Shown: positions 11,790 to 23,401 of the stretch, piece after piece
Position numbering within the stretch: the stretch's first letter is position 1
How the letters are laid out: each line of letters starts with the position of its first letter
Assembly: GCA_002633005.1 (NCBI GenBank)
Contig: NMRA01000125.1
Location: 100,970-164,969 of the forward strand
Reading direction: 5' to 3'
DNA length: 64,000 nucleotides
Source of the DNA: Phoronis australis
Taxonomy: Eukaryota; Phoronida; Phoronidae
The notes under the pieces: generated by a model
What the model saw: only the letters and a program-made list of their open reading frames with translations
Database searches by the model: none
What the model was told of the DNA's origin: nothing
Position numbers and translations under genes: made by a program

Positions 11790-12730
11790 CATAATGAGAG
11801 CGCTCGGAGGAGCGACACTTGGCGGAATTAATCGAAAGACGACAATGGGGAGGACGACGACAATCATGACGATCAAGGCGGCAATAATGAATAACACGGT
11901 AACATTCATGTGACTAGCGAAGAAATCAAATAGAGAGCACATAATGAACTACAATAAAGAACAATAGATAGCACAACATGACGGACGAGCCATGCTTTGT
12001 TCCCGCAATCCAAAATAGGTGGCACTATGTGACAGTCTGCAGAGCAAAGTTATGTTTACAATAGTATTTCGCCTGGAATTCCAGTCTACAGTACGACAGT
12101 GCTACCTGGGTCAGTCGGGGTCACAACTCTCTGTTAACTTGTGCAGACATAACCAAAACAAAGTGAACTGAAAGCCAGCCAGCTGCGTGCATACGTGACC
12201 GAAGGAACAACNNNNNNNNNNNNNNNNNNNNNNNNNNNNNNNNNNNNNNNNNNNNNNNNNNNNNNNNNNNNNNNNNNNNNNNNNNNNNNNNNNNNNNNNN
12301 NNNNNNNNNNNNNNNNNNNNNNNNNNNNNNNNNNNNNNNNNNNNNNNNNNNNNNNNNNNNNNNNNNNNNNNNNNNNNNNNNNNNNNNNNNNNNNNNNNNN
12401 NNNNNNNNNNNNNNNNNNNNNNNNNNNNNNNNNNNNNNNNNNNNNNNNNNNNNNNNNNNNNNNNNNNNNNNNNNNNNNNNNNNNNNNNNNNNNNNNNNNN
12501 NNNNNNNNNNNNNNNNNNNNNNNNNNNNNNNNNNNNNNNNNNNNNNNNNNNNNNNNNNNNNNNNNNNNNNNNNNNNNNNNNNNNNNNNNNNNNNNNAAAA
12601 AAAAAAAAAAAAAAAAAAAAACTTGACGACAGAGCAACATACTTGTCGGAATTCGAAGAATTCCGCCAAGTAAAAAACTTGCTGTCAGACCAACATACTT
12701 GACGGAATTTGAAGAATTCCGCCAAGTAAT
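11790..12730. mobile_element. Second ACTTGGCG-type element, interrupted by the assembly gap
   Basis: The left end (GAGCGCTC, a few bases, GAGGAGCGACACTTGGCGG) matches the left end at 6370 almost base for base, followed by the same GAC-rich interior. The right end has two tandem roughly 55-bp units. Each holds a 31-bp hairpin (12641-12671 and 12697-12727) that finishes AATTCCGCCAAGT, the inverse complement of the left motif. A poly-A tract at 12597-12620 abuts the gap. It is clearly related to the element at 6.4-7.6 kb. Confidence 0.5.
12212..12596. other. Assembly gap (N run)
   Basis: 385 unresolved bases next to poly-A. All open frames crossing it are meaningless. The gap falls inside a repeat, which probably caused it. 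Confidence 0.99.
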
Positions 12731-13217
12731 AAAATGAAACCAATTCCGATAATTTGTTGTGACATGTATGCAACCTTCTTTTTTGAAGAAGAACATTTGA
12801 TTGATGAATCTGTGAATAATGAAATTGGCGAAAAGCTACCGATGTATTGCGTGGTGCTTAAAGCCGACGCATCTTATTGATCCACAAATTTAGCAAAAAT
12901 AACGCTTGCATGGCAATATTTTAGCTCTGGTAACTTGCTTATTTTACTAAAGAATGAGTGTAGTTTTTCATGGCGGTAATTTTGTGTCAGATTTTATTTA
13001 GCCATTTTTTACCGTCGTTGGTGGAAAGCTGTGTATTTCTACAGCTTTGCACCAAAGCTAGTCAGATTGTACCCAGACCAACTCGGTTCTAATTGAAACG
13101 ATTTTTTGCTTACAAACATTTGAGAGTCAATTTCTATTTTGGTCTGCCTCTTGTGATGTGGATTGATAATTGAAAATGTCTTGGAGTACTTTGTAAAACA
13201 ATTTCAATTTATTGCAG

Positions 13218-14724
13218 GTGTTGGACGTCAGCATGTTGCAGAACTATATCTTGAAGTCATCGTCGGGGATTTTTTGCATGTTTTTGATTAAAAAGTCATC
13301 TACTAACTTGTGTGCTCTATATGGAAGAGTTTTTTTATAGTTGCTGTGTAATGTACTAGAACACTGATGTGGTCAACATGCCGAAGAAGAAACGACAGTG
13401 GTTTGCTCATAATTCTAGGCAAATCAAAGACTCCATTTTGTCATACGATACAGATGAGTTGCCAGACCTTGACCCGCAATTGTGTGCCAATGCCAAAGTG
13501 ACTTGCAGTACTAGTATCCCTCTAAAGAGATTTGCATCAACACGAGTTAACACAGTACCCAAGCCTCTTGTTCGGTCACTCACAGTTCAAAAGAAGGTTG
13601 CAATTCCCAAGGGGATACTTAACCTTGATCCTGTGGCAGAGCTGAATGACTTGAAGAAATTATTAAATTATAACAGTCCGTGTGTGGATTTCAGTGATGA
13701 GTTAAATGAGTGCTTGTCGGATGACAATGCGGTTTCATCATCACTGAAGTACTGCAAACCTGAAAAACCAAAATACCCACCAAATTTTGTCGGTTTTTGC
13801 AATAATGCATCTTCTTCAAAAGAGAGCTCATTTGTTCCACATTCGGCTTGTAGTAGTAGTCAATGTTCTTATGGTAATTCTGGGTTTACTGTGAACAGTA
13901 AAGATTGGTTTCGGCAGCCTAACCATACAAAAACAGCAAAGTCGATTGGTAAGCCAGTACTTGAGGTGCTGGTCATTTCTTCTGATAGTGAGGACGATGA
14001 GCGTTGTGTAGAACAGCATTCTATAGACCAAAACACAAGTGACAGTGGAAGTAATTTGAGTATTCTGTCATATGGTAAAACGCCAAGAAGTCTAGATAAC
14101 CCTCGCTCACTAAGTAAAGACTCCCATGTTGATGATTTCGCATTGCCCTTCCACTCGTCTGATGAGATGTCCCAGTGCAATGATATCTGTCGTGAAGAAC
14201 CACATTCTGTAGGCCAGAACACAGATGACACTGACAGTGATTTGGTTATTCTGTCAAATGATAAAATGCCTAGAAGTCAAGATAACCCTTGCTCACAAAG
14301 TAAAGACTCCCATGACGATGATGTCACAATGCAGTTCCAGCCGTCTGATGAGATGTTCCAGTGCTCTGACATTTCTCGTGTAAAGCCACATTCTGTAGAC
14401 AAGAACACAGATGCTATTGACTGTGATTTGAGTATTTTCTCAAGTAATAAAATGCCAATTAGTCAAAATAACCCTTGCTCAAAAAGTAAAGACTCTCATG
14501 TTGATAATGTGGCTATGTCCTTCCATCCATCTGATGATATTTCTGTTAACATCAGCAAAGTTCAGAGTGAAAAGTGTCATGCCGATGCTTCACTGGCTGT
14601 GTCATTATCTGAAGAAATACCTGAAGTAAGCTGTGTTAATGTCTCTGTAATTGGGTGCAGTGATATCAGCAAAGTTCAGGGCAACCATCGGTCTCTTGAC
14701 GAATACCGAAGTAATTCTGTGCCA
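13218..14724 (+). CDS. SIMC1/SLF2-like protein, first coding exon with 5' leader
   Basis: A candidate 5'-leader acceptor (TTATTGCAG) precedes 13218, and translation starts at ATG 13378. The exon gives 449 residues to a strong donor CCA|GTAAGA (14725), in phase 0. Residues 2-6 (PKKKR) form a nuclear-localisation-like basic cluster. Residues 197-206 (VLVISSDSED) are a textbook SUMO-interacting motif: a hydrophobic core followed by acidic and serine residues. Residues 214-399 are three 62-residue tandem repeats, each with a motif core: LSIL 227-230, LVIL 289-292 and LSIF 351-354. The region is Ser/Asp-rich and probably disordered. A SIM-rich tail ahead of a helical C-terminal half matches vertebrate SIMC1 and its relative SLF2, which recruit SMC5/6. 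The SIMs are clear; the orthology is inferred from architecture and could be wrong. Confidence 0.75.
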
Positions 14725-14796
14725 GTAAGAATAAAGATGAAGGGAGACCACCATGATGTTGAAATTCAGCAGAAGTGTACAGTAAATGGTTTGTAA

Positions 14797-15930
14797 AGCA
14801 TGAGTTTTTCTGTTCATATTTATGCGCCCACATAGATATGCGGGTGCAAATAGTCATCTCTGTGTGTATGGGCATCTGGCATCTGCTGCTGTATATCCTA
14901 AACCTTTTGCAGGATCTTCCCGAAAGTTGGTATTTGTGTTTCTGTGGAGATGGTGATAGACGATGACAACTTTTGCACACACAGATCCATCTACAACTGT
15001 CCCCCCATCATGGCAATTTTAGCTGTTTATGTTTGCCTCTTTATCTATTAAGTTCCTTGACAAAATTCTACGAAATTTGAGAAGTTTCTGTTTGGATGGC
15101 AACGACACTTTTCCAATGTTGGACAGTCCTGACATATTCTGGACCCCCTAAACCATTTGTATTTTCATCTGCTGCTATATTCACATGCTGCTCAAAAGAT
15201 CATGAATTTTGGCAGATGTGGAGAGTGTGGCTGACATTTATTTTTTGGAAAAGTCTGACTACAGTACCACCTCCTAGTGGTAATTGTGTTTTTATCTCTG
15301 CTTCATTATCCACCAAGCACCCTGATGAACCTTCACATGAAATTTGATTTCATGTTTCTGTTGAGAAGGGCAAAACTGACGTTGATTTCGAGACAAATCT
15401 TATTACTGTGGCAATTTAGGCATTCTTGTAGTATGCCTTGATTTCTATAAAGTTCCATGGCAGATCTTCCATTCAGCCTTTTTGTGCTCCCTCATTTCCA
15501 TGCCTGTTTTGATGTCTGCCTCCCTACCCACAAATTGCTTGAACATAAAAGTCAACAGATGTGTTCTTGTTGATGAGAAGATGGCCGACGTTAATTTTTG
15601 TATTGTTCTGTATTGTCCTCCTAATGACGATTTTATGGGTTAGCTCTTTGTACCTTTGCCAATATCTACCAAGTTTTCTTGGTGGATATTTATGAAATTT
15701 TGACGTAATCATATTGAGGAAAGCATAGCTAGTGTCAATTTTTGTATGGATCTGACTACTGTAATGCCCCCTAGTGTCAAATTGCCGTACCCTCTGCCTC
15801 AACTATCAAGGAAAGTTCTTCAATCTTCACAAAAATTTTCCTTTTGACGAGGGCTGCTCAACTTCTGCTGATTTCTGAATGGATCCGATTACTATTTGAA
15901 ACATACCCCTAATATAAATTACTTGACGTT
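14797..15930. repeat. Intronic copy 1 of a long degenerate repeat with about 250-bp internal periodicity
   Basis: From about 14825 (CCCACATAGATATGCGGGTGC, then ATCTCTGTG) the sequence repeats degenerate paragraphs. These carry phrases such as TATCTAC..A, TTTGCAGGATCTT, GAAATTTGGCAGATG and a CCCCCTAGTG-type block. The same start and phrases recur at 20030-21050 in a later intron of the same gene. No coding potential is seen. Confidence 0.6.
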
Positions 15931-16722
15931 CCTGATGCACTCAGTGGGTGCGTGTCAACTGTGTTGCTCTTGTTACTTATTTGAGGATGGATAGTTTAAA
16001 TGCACTGTTAAAATTCCTAGTTTTCTAAAAGAGTTAACAACATTGGCGTCTTATCATTTCAAGTCATTTTTCATGTTTGAACTACTGTTCAAGAGTCACT
16101 AAGAAATGTTAATTTTGTGTAAAATGATAGAACTTAGTCATACCCTGCACTTTGTTCAAATACTTAGTGTTGCTAGATTGAAGAGAATGCTTTCAACATG
16201 GAGAATACTACTTTTAGGTAGTTGAGTATCATAAGGCAGACTGCTAGATTAGCTACTTAAAATAAACATTCACAAGGGCATCTCATATCTGTTGTCGTGT
16301 GAGTAAATAGATTGATAACAGTCTCATGCATAGTTATTAAATATTCATACCAGCCATGTGCGATCACCATGAATTAATAGAGCCAAACCACAAGTTAGTT
16401 AATGTACGTCGTGTAGGGAGTACTAGAGTGTGCGGACTGTTAGTGAAATCACGGGAACCATCTTGTATCATAAGACGACTCAGCTGCTTTCTCATTGGAG
16501 GTTGATGATGGGAAAGCAGATAAGACATCTGGCGAGTGTTTACGTGTGAAATTGTCAACAGCTTGTAACTTGGATTTTCTTTCTGATCTGATGTCACGTG
16601 ATTGTGTTATCAGCCGAGACAGTTTGGTTTTGTTTTGTTTTGTTTTGTATAGTTGCTAGTGCGGCTCCATTTGCTAATGCAAAAAAATAGAAAGTATTTA
16701 ATAATCATAATTTGTCTAAGTA

Positions 16723-16960
16723 CAGTAAAAATTCTTAAATTTGGGACAAGGAAAATTGCTAATTTTCAAAGGCTTGTAACGTTACCGTAAATACTCAAAA
16801 TTTTAACAACTGCAATTTTTGTTCTTATGCCAGCTTAGCCGTACACACTGTACTGACAACTTAGTATCAATTTCTAATAAGTTATTTTTGTCGAGACATT
16901 TGAAAACATCAAATTCTACTTGTATGCCATATTGTGTCACAAACTGAAGAATTTTTACTG
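16723..16960. mobile_element. Tc1/mariner-type MITE, family A
   Basis: The 238-bp element starts CAGTAAAAATTCTT and ends GAATTTTTACTG. It is flanked by TA dinucleotides at 16721-16722 and 16961-16962, the standard target duplication of this superfamily. Related copies lie at 37648-37880 and 58718-58950. It ends only 40 bp before the possible exon at 17001. Confidence 0.8.
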
Positions 16961-17000
16961 TATGTGGCGTTAGATGTCTTTGTCCTTGATTTTTCTTCAG

Positions 17001-17149
17001 AACCGGAGTCGGAGAAAAGACAACCAAATGATGACAACCTGCTAAATGATAATCAACTGCATTGTGATGATAGTCTTGAGTGTGAGACTCATGATTCCTT
17101 GATTCCAACGTCCTTTGAGTTAGAGAGTGTGTCTTCCACTCAAATAAAG
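17001..17149 (+). CDS. Possible optional exon of the SIMC1/SLF2-like gene
   Basis: Begins after a good acceptor (TTTTTCTTCAG), stays open for 49 codons of acidic, Ser/Asn-rich sequence and ends at AAG|GTATTA in phase 0, matching the next exon. Its entry phase needs one leftover base. That agrees with the weak donor A|GTAATT at 14711 but not with the stronger phase-0 donor at 14725. It may therefore be alternatively used, or the preceding exon may end earlier than I have drawn it. A MITE terminus lies just upstream. Confidence 0.4.
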
Positions 17150-17753
17150 GTATTACAGGCTAGATGTTATGGTAGGACGAGGACTGCATTTCCCAGCGTC
17201 AAGATTTCAACAAATGTGTTAGTGAAACTGAATAAGATATCACCGTAATGATGTTTGTCTCCAGCTGGAAGCAGTTACGAAGAATGACATAGTCACTTTC
17301 TGTCTTCGTTATTGCTAAAATTGACATTTTTTCATTTTCCAAGCACCTACATTATTACAGCCAGAGTTCTAATTTTTACACATATTTTTGTGATAGTTAG
17401 GTATATTTGTTGAGAAATTTCACAGAAAGAAAATTTGCTTTGGCGAAACATTGTGTCCTTGGCTAACCACCGTTTGTTGTCCTCTCTTCTGAAAACCAAC
17501 TTTAATTAAATGTTAGGTGAATACTGTGAAATAATGACTTAACCTGCTGGAGACGCAATTTCTTGGTGATGTTGTTAATCACATTTGTCTTTGAATTTAA
17601 ATTCCCTAGATGGGACTATGAGCTGGCCTTCTGTCAAAAATTCTATAAAGATTTTGATTTAGACTTCTTTCCATTTATGAAGTCAACTTTTTTATTCTGA
17701 TTAAGTGTGAATTATAAATGGACCTCGTATGAACTGATATTTTTTCTGCTTGA

Positions 17754-18204
17754 GACCATGCTAAGTGAATTAGCTTGTTGAGCATGGTCTATGTATTGAT
17801 TATGACCATGCTGAGTGCGTTAGCTTGTTGAGCATGGTCTGTGTATTGATTATGACCATGCTGAGTGCATTAGCTTGTTGAGCATGGTCTATGTATTGAT
17901 TATGACCATGCTGAGTGCATTAGCTTGTTGAGCATGGTCTATGTATTGATTATGACCATGCTGAGTGCGTTAGCTTGTTGAGCATGGTCTGTGTATTGAT
18001 TATGACCATGCTGAGTGCGTTAGCTTGTTGAGCATGGTCTGTGTATTGATTATGACCATGCTGAGTGCGTTAGCTTGTTGAGCATGGTCTATGTATTGAT
18101 TATGACCATGCTGAGTGCGTTAGCTTGTTGAGCATGGTCTATGTATTGATTATGACCATGCTGAGTGCATTAGCTTGTTGAGCATGGTCTATGAATTGAT
18201 AATG
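17754..18204. repeat. 50-bp minisatellite, nine copies, each with a hairpin
   Basis: Nine head-to-tail units start at 17754, 17804, 17854, 17904, 17954, 18004, 18054, 18104 and 18154, an exact 50-bp period. Every unit contains GACCATGCT and, 18 bp later, its exact inverse complement AGCATGGTC, so every unit can fold into a stem. Variation is mainly at two sites (GCG/GCA and CTATG/CTGTG). It lies in the intron before the first helical exon. Confidence 0.97.
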
Positions 18205-18493
18205 CCTTGTAAAGTCTTCCCAGGCCTATAAATTCTATTCTGAGTTAGGAGTATTGTATGGTGGGGGGGTTTCTTAAAAACTTAGTCTTCTGACAGAATG
18301 CAAGGTTTATATAGAATTGTTAATAAATACTTGAAACTTAGACAAGTTTTTTATTATCTATTCCTACTATTATGGAAAGCATTTTTATTGGTTATTTGCT
18401 GCTATGTTCCATTCCAAAAGTGAAGCGACAATCACTTTGTCAATTTTGTTGAATATGTCAGGAGCTCTATAGAATTATCTCTCATTTTTGCAG

Positions 18494-19251
18494 GAAACCA
18501 GTGATCATCTCAAGTCTACGGATATATTTTCTGCGCCTTTGTTTGTTACTGTACCGAACCTGTCATCCTTGGAAACCAAGACATTTTCTGCTGTGAAGCA
18601 AAGTCTAATTGAAGCTTGTAAAGAAGACGGCCATTTCACCAGTGAGTCATTGGAACTGATTCACGACTTGACAAACTCAAAATGCAAACCATCAGGACCT
18701 CAACTCACATTCCTTTATGATTGTTTGAGCAAAAGTGACAGGATGGATATCGTTAACAAAGCGTATGTGACATTAAGCCACGTGGCAAGAATGCACCCAG
18801 GTGAAGCATCGACGCCATGGGATATGGTGGAGAAAATGTTTTCTAATTTATTTTTACATAAATTGACAAGACTGAACTTAATGGGCCTGTCTTTACTGCT
18901 CGATCACGTGACCACCGTCCTACAGGTTGAAGTTGTGATAAACAAAGAGTCGAGAAGAAAGAGCCAGGCGTGGAAGTTACTGTCACCAGAATCAAACTTC
19001 AGACACGTCAGTAGACTTCTTGAGTGGTTGTTTCGACTTCTGCATGAAGATGATGAGACGAGTCTTTGCATTTCTGAAAGCACTGGGTTGCTAAGTTTGA
19101 ATTCATTGGAATCTCAGCGCGAACCTTTGCTCAGATCATGTGAAATTCGTCCACTGTTGCCGCTGCTAGCCAGGTTGTTGGAAGTTGCGGTGGTGGCAAG
19201 TTTGGAGCCTCTGCCTGTAGCATCCAGAATTGCTACGGAAATTGTTGACAG
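18494..19251 (+). CDS. SIMC1/SLF2-like protein, helical-domain exon
   Basis: Opens after CATTTTTGCAG and ends at GACAG|GTAGTA, giving 252 codons plus two bases. The translation is a run of amphipathic helices, for example LTFLYDCLSKSDRMDIVNKA, LTRLNLMGLSLLLDHVTTVL and RPLLPLLARLLEVAVVASLE, consistent with an alpha-solenoid. In human SIMC1 and SLF2 the homologous C-terminal regions form a helical heterodimer equivalent to yeast Nse5-Nse6, which loads SMC5/6 at target DNA. The gene placement fits: it follows the SIM-rich exon in phase 0, and the next exon accepts its two-base overhang. Other helical-repeat nuclear proteins cannot be ruled out by eye. Confidence 0.75.
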
Positions 19252-19659
19252 GTAGTATGGGGGCACCCACGGTTGCTGTAGTCATTTTTAGAGGCTCTGA
19301 AGTGAATTCCCTCGATAAGAAACATAATTAACGGAATCTGATTTCTTTCATGGAGTTAGAGATTTGGAACAACATTTACACATTCTAGTGGCAGGTACCA
19401 TAATTCTCATGGTTTTGGTTACCATAAATTAAGAATATGATCCTCATCAAATTCTACATATTCTGGCTATAGTTGTTTTGCAGCAGACGTGTTGAAGGAT
19501 TTGTGTATTCTATCTGAAGGTGGCGCTGTTATTTTCAGGTTCTGAGACTCAATAAACATGCAGCAATTACGGAAACAACATAATTCAGTGGATGGCTGTT
19601 CCCAAAGCACTTTTACATATGTAATTTCCATTAATTTTGTTCAAAAATTTTGATTTCAG

Positions 19660-19904
19660 ATTTTTTTCCAATGGCATGACATTCTGCCGGCGAAAACGTC
19701 TGCTCTCCTTGCTCACATCTCCACTGCTCAAGTTCAAGGTCACCGAACACTTTCTTTGTCCTGCAACTACCAGCTGCCAATCATTGCCTTCCTTTCAGAG
19801 CTTGGTGGATGCCATGAGCTCTTGCTATGACCTGATTACCCAAGCTGATGACTACTTGTTATTGGTCAGCACCTGTGTGACATCATACATACAAACTGTA
19901 CAAG
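19660..19904 (+). CDS. SIMC1/SLF2-like protein, helical exon
   Basis: Acceptor TTGATTTCAG and donor CAAG|GTACTG. The AG overhang from the previous exon plus its first A makes an Arg codon, and 81 further codons follow. Content is again helical with hydrophobic heptads (LLSLLTSPLLKFKV, LVDAMSSCYDLITQADDYLL). The single-base overhang at the end matches the next exon exactly, so the three junctions are mutually consistent. Confidence 0.75.
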
Positions 19905-20029
19905 GTACTGTGTTGATAAGTAGAGGAAGCCCGGTGGTCTCATAAGTATAACATACTCTACAAAAACAGTAATTTTGGAGTTTTAGGCATATCTTGCGCT
20001 CTTTTTGGAGTTCCGTGAAACTGAAAAAT

Positions 20030-21050
20030 GGGTTATACAGGAAGCAGCCATTTTTATGTGTCCACATATTTATATGTCGGTGCATATTGTCGTTATCTCT
20101 GTTTGGGGGTCCGGTGTCTGTAGCTATATCTACTAAACCCCTTGCAGGACCTGAAATTTGCCAGGTGTCTGCCTATGACGACGAGTTTTGGACTGAACCG
20201 AATACCGCTGTGCCCCCATGATTAATTCATGAAATTCAGCAAATAGGTTTTTAATAAGGAGGCAAGGATGCCATTCCATTTTCAGACGGATTCTATGGAT
20301 TTCACGCCACCTTGTTGTTATTTTTGCGTCTGTTTTCTGACATCCGCCTCTTTATTTGCCGTACACTCATAGGGTCATTATGAAAATTTACTTATGTGTT
20401 CCTGATGAGAAGGTCACGACTGAAGTTGACTTTTGGACGAGTCTGATTACCGTGTTGTCCCCTTGTGGCAATTTTGTTTTTTTTTGTGTCTGCAGCCCAA
20501 TCTCCTTATCTCTTTGAAGAAGCTTTGTGAATTTCGAAAGATGTTTTGAACTGATCCAAATACCACTGTGCCCCCTAGTGGTGAAATGTTTTTTGTTTAC
20601 CTCTATCTTCGGAATTCTTTTATGAAATTCGGCAAATAGGTTTCTATCAAGGAGACAACAATGTCGTTCCGTTTTCGGACAGATTTGATGTTTTCTGCAC
20701 CACCTGGTGGCTTCTGTTCCTGATCCGAAGACCCATACTGATGTTGATTTTCAGAGGTTTTCGAATATTCTGGTGGCCCCAAGGGGCATTTTCGTTTTTT
20801 TGCGTCTACGGCTGTATCTCCTCAAACCTTTGAAGGATCTTTTTGAAAATTGGCAGATGGGCTTCTATAGATATGGCAACAGATGACGACGAGTTTCAGA
20901 CCAATTGGACTATAGCTGTGCCCCCTAGTGTCAATTGGTTTTACTTTTGCCTCTAAATCTTAGGAGTTTTTTGGCTTATTGTCATGAAATTTGGCAAATA
21001 GTTTGCATTACAGAGACGTCACCACCTTCTCAATTCGGACAGATTTGATG
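20030..21050. repeat. Intronic copy 2 of the long degenerate repeat
   Basis: Its left end (TCCACATATTTATATGTCGGTGC, then ATCTCTGTT) and paragraph structure match 14825 onward. Internal periods carry TGCCCCC(T)AGTG blocks and TTTGAAGGATCTTT phrases. It lies in the intron between the last two exons of the same gene. Confidence 0.6.
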
Positions 21051-22185
21051 CATTCTGTGCTGTCTAATGGTAATTTTTGTGATCCGTACAAGTACATTAT
21101 TTGTGGTGCTGGTCGTGGGCGCATTCCAATGCTCCGCGTTGCTCTTATTTTTTATGTTCATCATATGTCCCGAGTAATTTATAAATGATACATGCCTCAT
21201 AAGCTCGTTACCAAAGATGAAAAGGAGACCGAGTTAGGCGATATAAGGTCATTTATTATGACTAATGCAATTACAAGTTATAGTGAATAACCATAAGTGA
21301 AATAAAAAATGATAATCTCTGGTAAGATGGGCAATAAAAAAGCGCCACAAGAGATGTTGTAAGACAGCTCATGCCCTTCCTTTGCACACACCGACTATAG
21401 GGGGTTGGGGTGAAATATATTTAATTTGTTGGTGCCGACTGTGTGGCAAATTGTCAAGCTTATCAGCTGTGCTTTTTCTTAAAAACATGTTCTCCAACTG
21501 TGCAACAAAAACCCCATCAAACATATATGAAATTGTCAGGAATAACACATACATGTGAAAAGGAAAAATGGTAAATTGTTGGATGTCGTTAACAGTGCTC
21601 CAGACATGATTATGTCACATGGCTTGGCCCACCTGATTGACATAAACGTAGGGCATGTAGAAACTGGTAAAACACTTTCAAATCTGGTAAAAAATATTTA
21701 TTAAAGCCACTACATTTTGAGTCTAATGGGTGTGGCCCTTTACCAGGTTTAAAGACAAATACCTTGAAACCAGGGGATCTAAAGAAACGTCCGTTATTTT
21801 GTTTTCCAACACCCACAAAAACAGTGATTTTAATAAAAACGTGGGCCACGTGAGCCATTACCTCCAACTATTCCTATTTCGTATCCTCTTTTCATTTTCT
21901 GTCATCCTCCCTTTGTTTTTCTATTTTTTATACATTCATTGCCCAGACAATAACACAAAGCCAGTCTCAGGTTGGGCGCCTCAGATCCAGCTTTAACAAA
22001 AGTATATAATATTAAACAATAAATATGTGTAAAGGAAATGAAATGTAACTAAACAGGGACACGGGGACGGGGAAGGACTTTCACACGCCATTCATACACA
22101 CACTCAGGCTTTGCTGATACGGTGTTATGATGAAATTATGCGCTATGAAAAGAAAAGAAAAAATAATATATAATAATATAGGTAC

Positions 22186-22355
22186 ATAATACACGCATGT
22201 ATTCATACATATACATACATACACACATACATACAATACATACATACATACATACATGCACATATACATACACACATACATACATACACACATACATACA
22301 CACATACATAAATACATACATACATACATATATACATACCTATATACATAAATAC
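22186..22355. repeat. TACA/CATA tetranucleotide microsatellite
   Basis: Long imperfect (ACAT)n tract. Open frames on both strands across it (Tyr/Met/Cys- or His/Thr-only peptides) are artefacts. Confidence 0.97.
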
Positions 22356-23401
22356 ATACGTTTAGACAATATAGAAATTTCATTAAAGACATGACTAGAC
22401 TTTTTGTTAGCGAGCTTGATACTGATACGTAATTTCGGAAATCTCCTTTCTTCTGGTGCAGATATGAAGTAAAAATTCGAGAGACATGACAAACAAATAA
22501 AAACAATAGCTATATTTCGTGACTACATGTCACATTATCAGGCAATTAGTGGAATGAACATATGCGTAGCAAAATAAACATTGAAATACACGTGGCAGCG
22601 AGAAGAGGGGCATACAAGCAGAGTGTGAATGCAACACACGGTAAGAAGCCCGCTACCCTATAGAAACATGGGGTACACACCTGTGAGCTGCTCATTCAAC
22701 ACAGGTTTTTCCTGACTGATCACTTTGTACACCAAGATGGACGGAAAATAATTAGGCAAGAAATAGTAGACAATACCATCATTCGCTATTTTGAAAATGA
22801 CACATTTTGGCTAAAGATTTTGGAATTGCTGTTAACAGCTGTAGTGATTGCAATATAGAAATAAACAATGACAATTTAAGTTTAACACATAACATTGTGA
22901 TGTCTAAATGACAATATGAAAATAATGATAACAGTGAATAGAATACTAATTAAAAACATGCGTGCAGAACTCTCCATTTATCCACATTTGTGTCCGAGGT
23001 ATCTGTAAAAATTGTGTTAACTATATAAACATTTGTAACTTCAGTTTAAAATAGTCGAAAATGAGAAGCTTTTCTGCATTTGTTTGATAAATGAAGTAAA
23101 ATGCAAGTGTATTAATGGTATCACAAATTAATTTGTGATTTGGATTAGAGTTTTGAACAAAATCTATAATGTCCCAAATCGTAAACATGTACTGGGCATT
23201 TAATTTTGAACATGATTGCATAAAAAAGCCTTTTGCCCACCACTGAAGAGCGCCACCAGTTAGGCTCAAAAGCCAATAACTTTAATAAATAATTGTTTAA
23301 GTGTTTTACCAGTTTCTACTTAGTCTCATTTTATTCGTTCTCGACATGTCATTTTTAACTAATAGGTGTGACTGGGTACTACTCTCATTTTTTTGTTTCA
23401 G

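Noticed and set aside
12111-12796. Several 140-220-codon open frames
   Set aside because: They are read through the N gap and poly-A and have no meaning.
13218-13291. Short frame GVGRQHVAELYLEVIVGDFL as terminal exon of an upstream gene
   Set aside because: Its stop lies only 86 bp before the SIM gene's ATG and it joins the 10.7-kb exon only through a weak GTTTGA donor; a 5' leader of the SIM gene is simpler.
13828-14231. Minus-strand open frames opposite the SIM-rich exon
   Set aside because: Shadows of the real plus-strand exon; composition reflects complementary codons.
17754-18204. CRISPR-like appearance of regular 50-bp repeats with dyad symmetry
   Set aside because: There are no unique spacers: the whole unit repeats. 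The context is an intron of an animal gene, so it is a minisatellite.
22081-22506. 141-codon Tyr/Met/Cys-rich frame
   Set aside because: Low-complexity translation of the TACA microsatellite.
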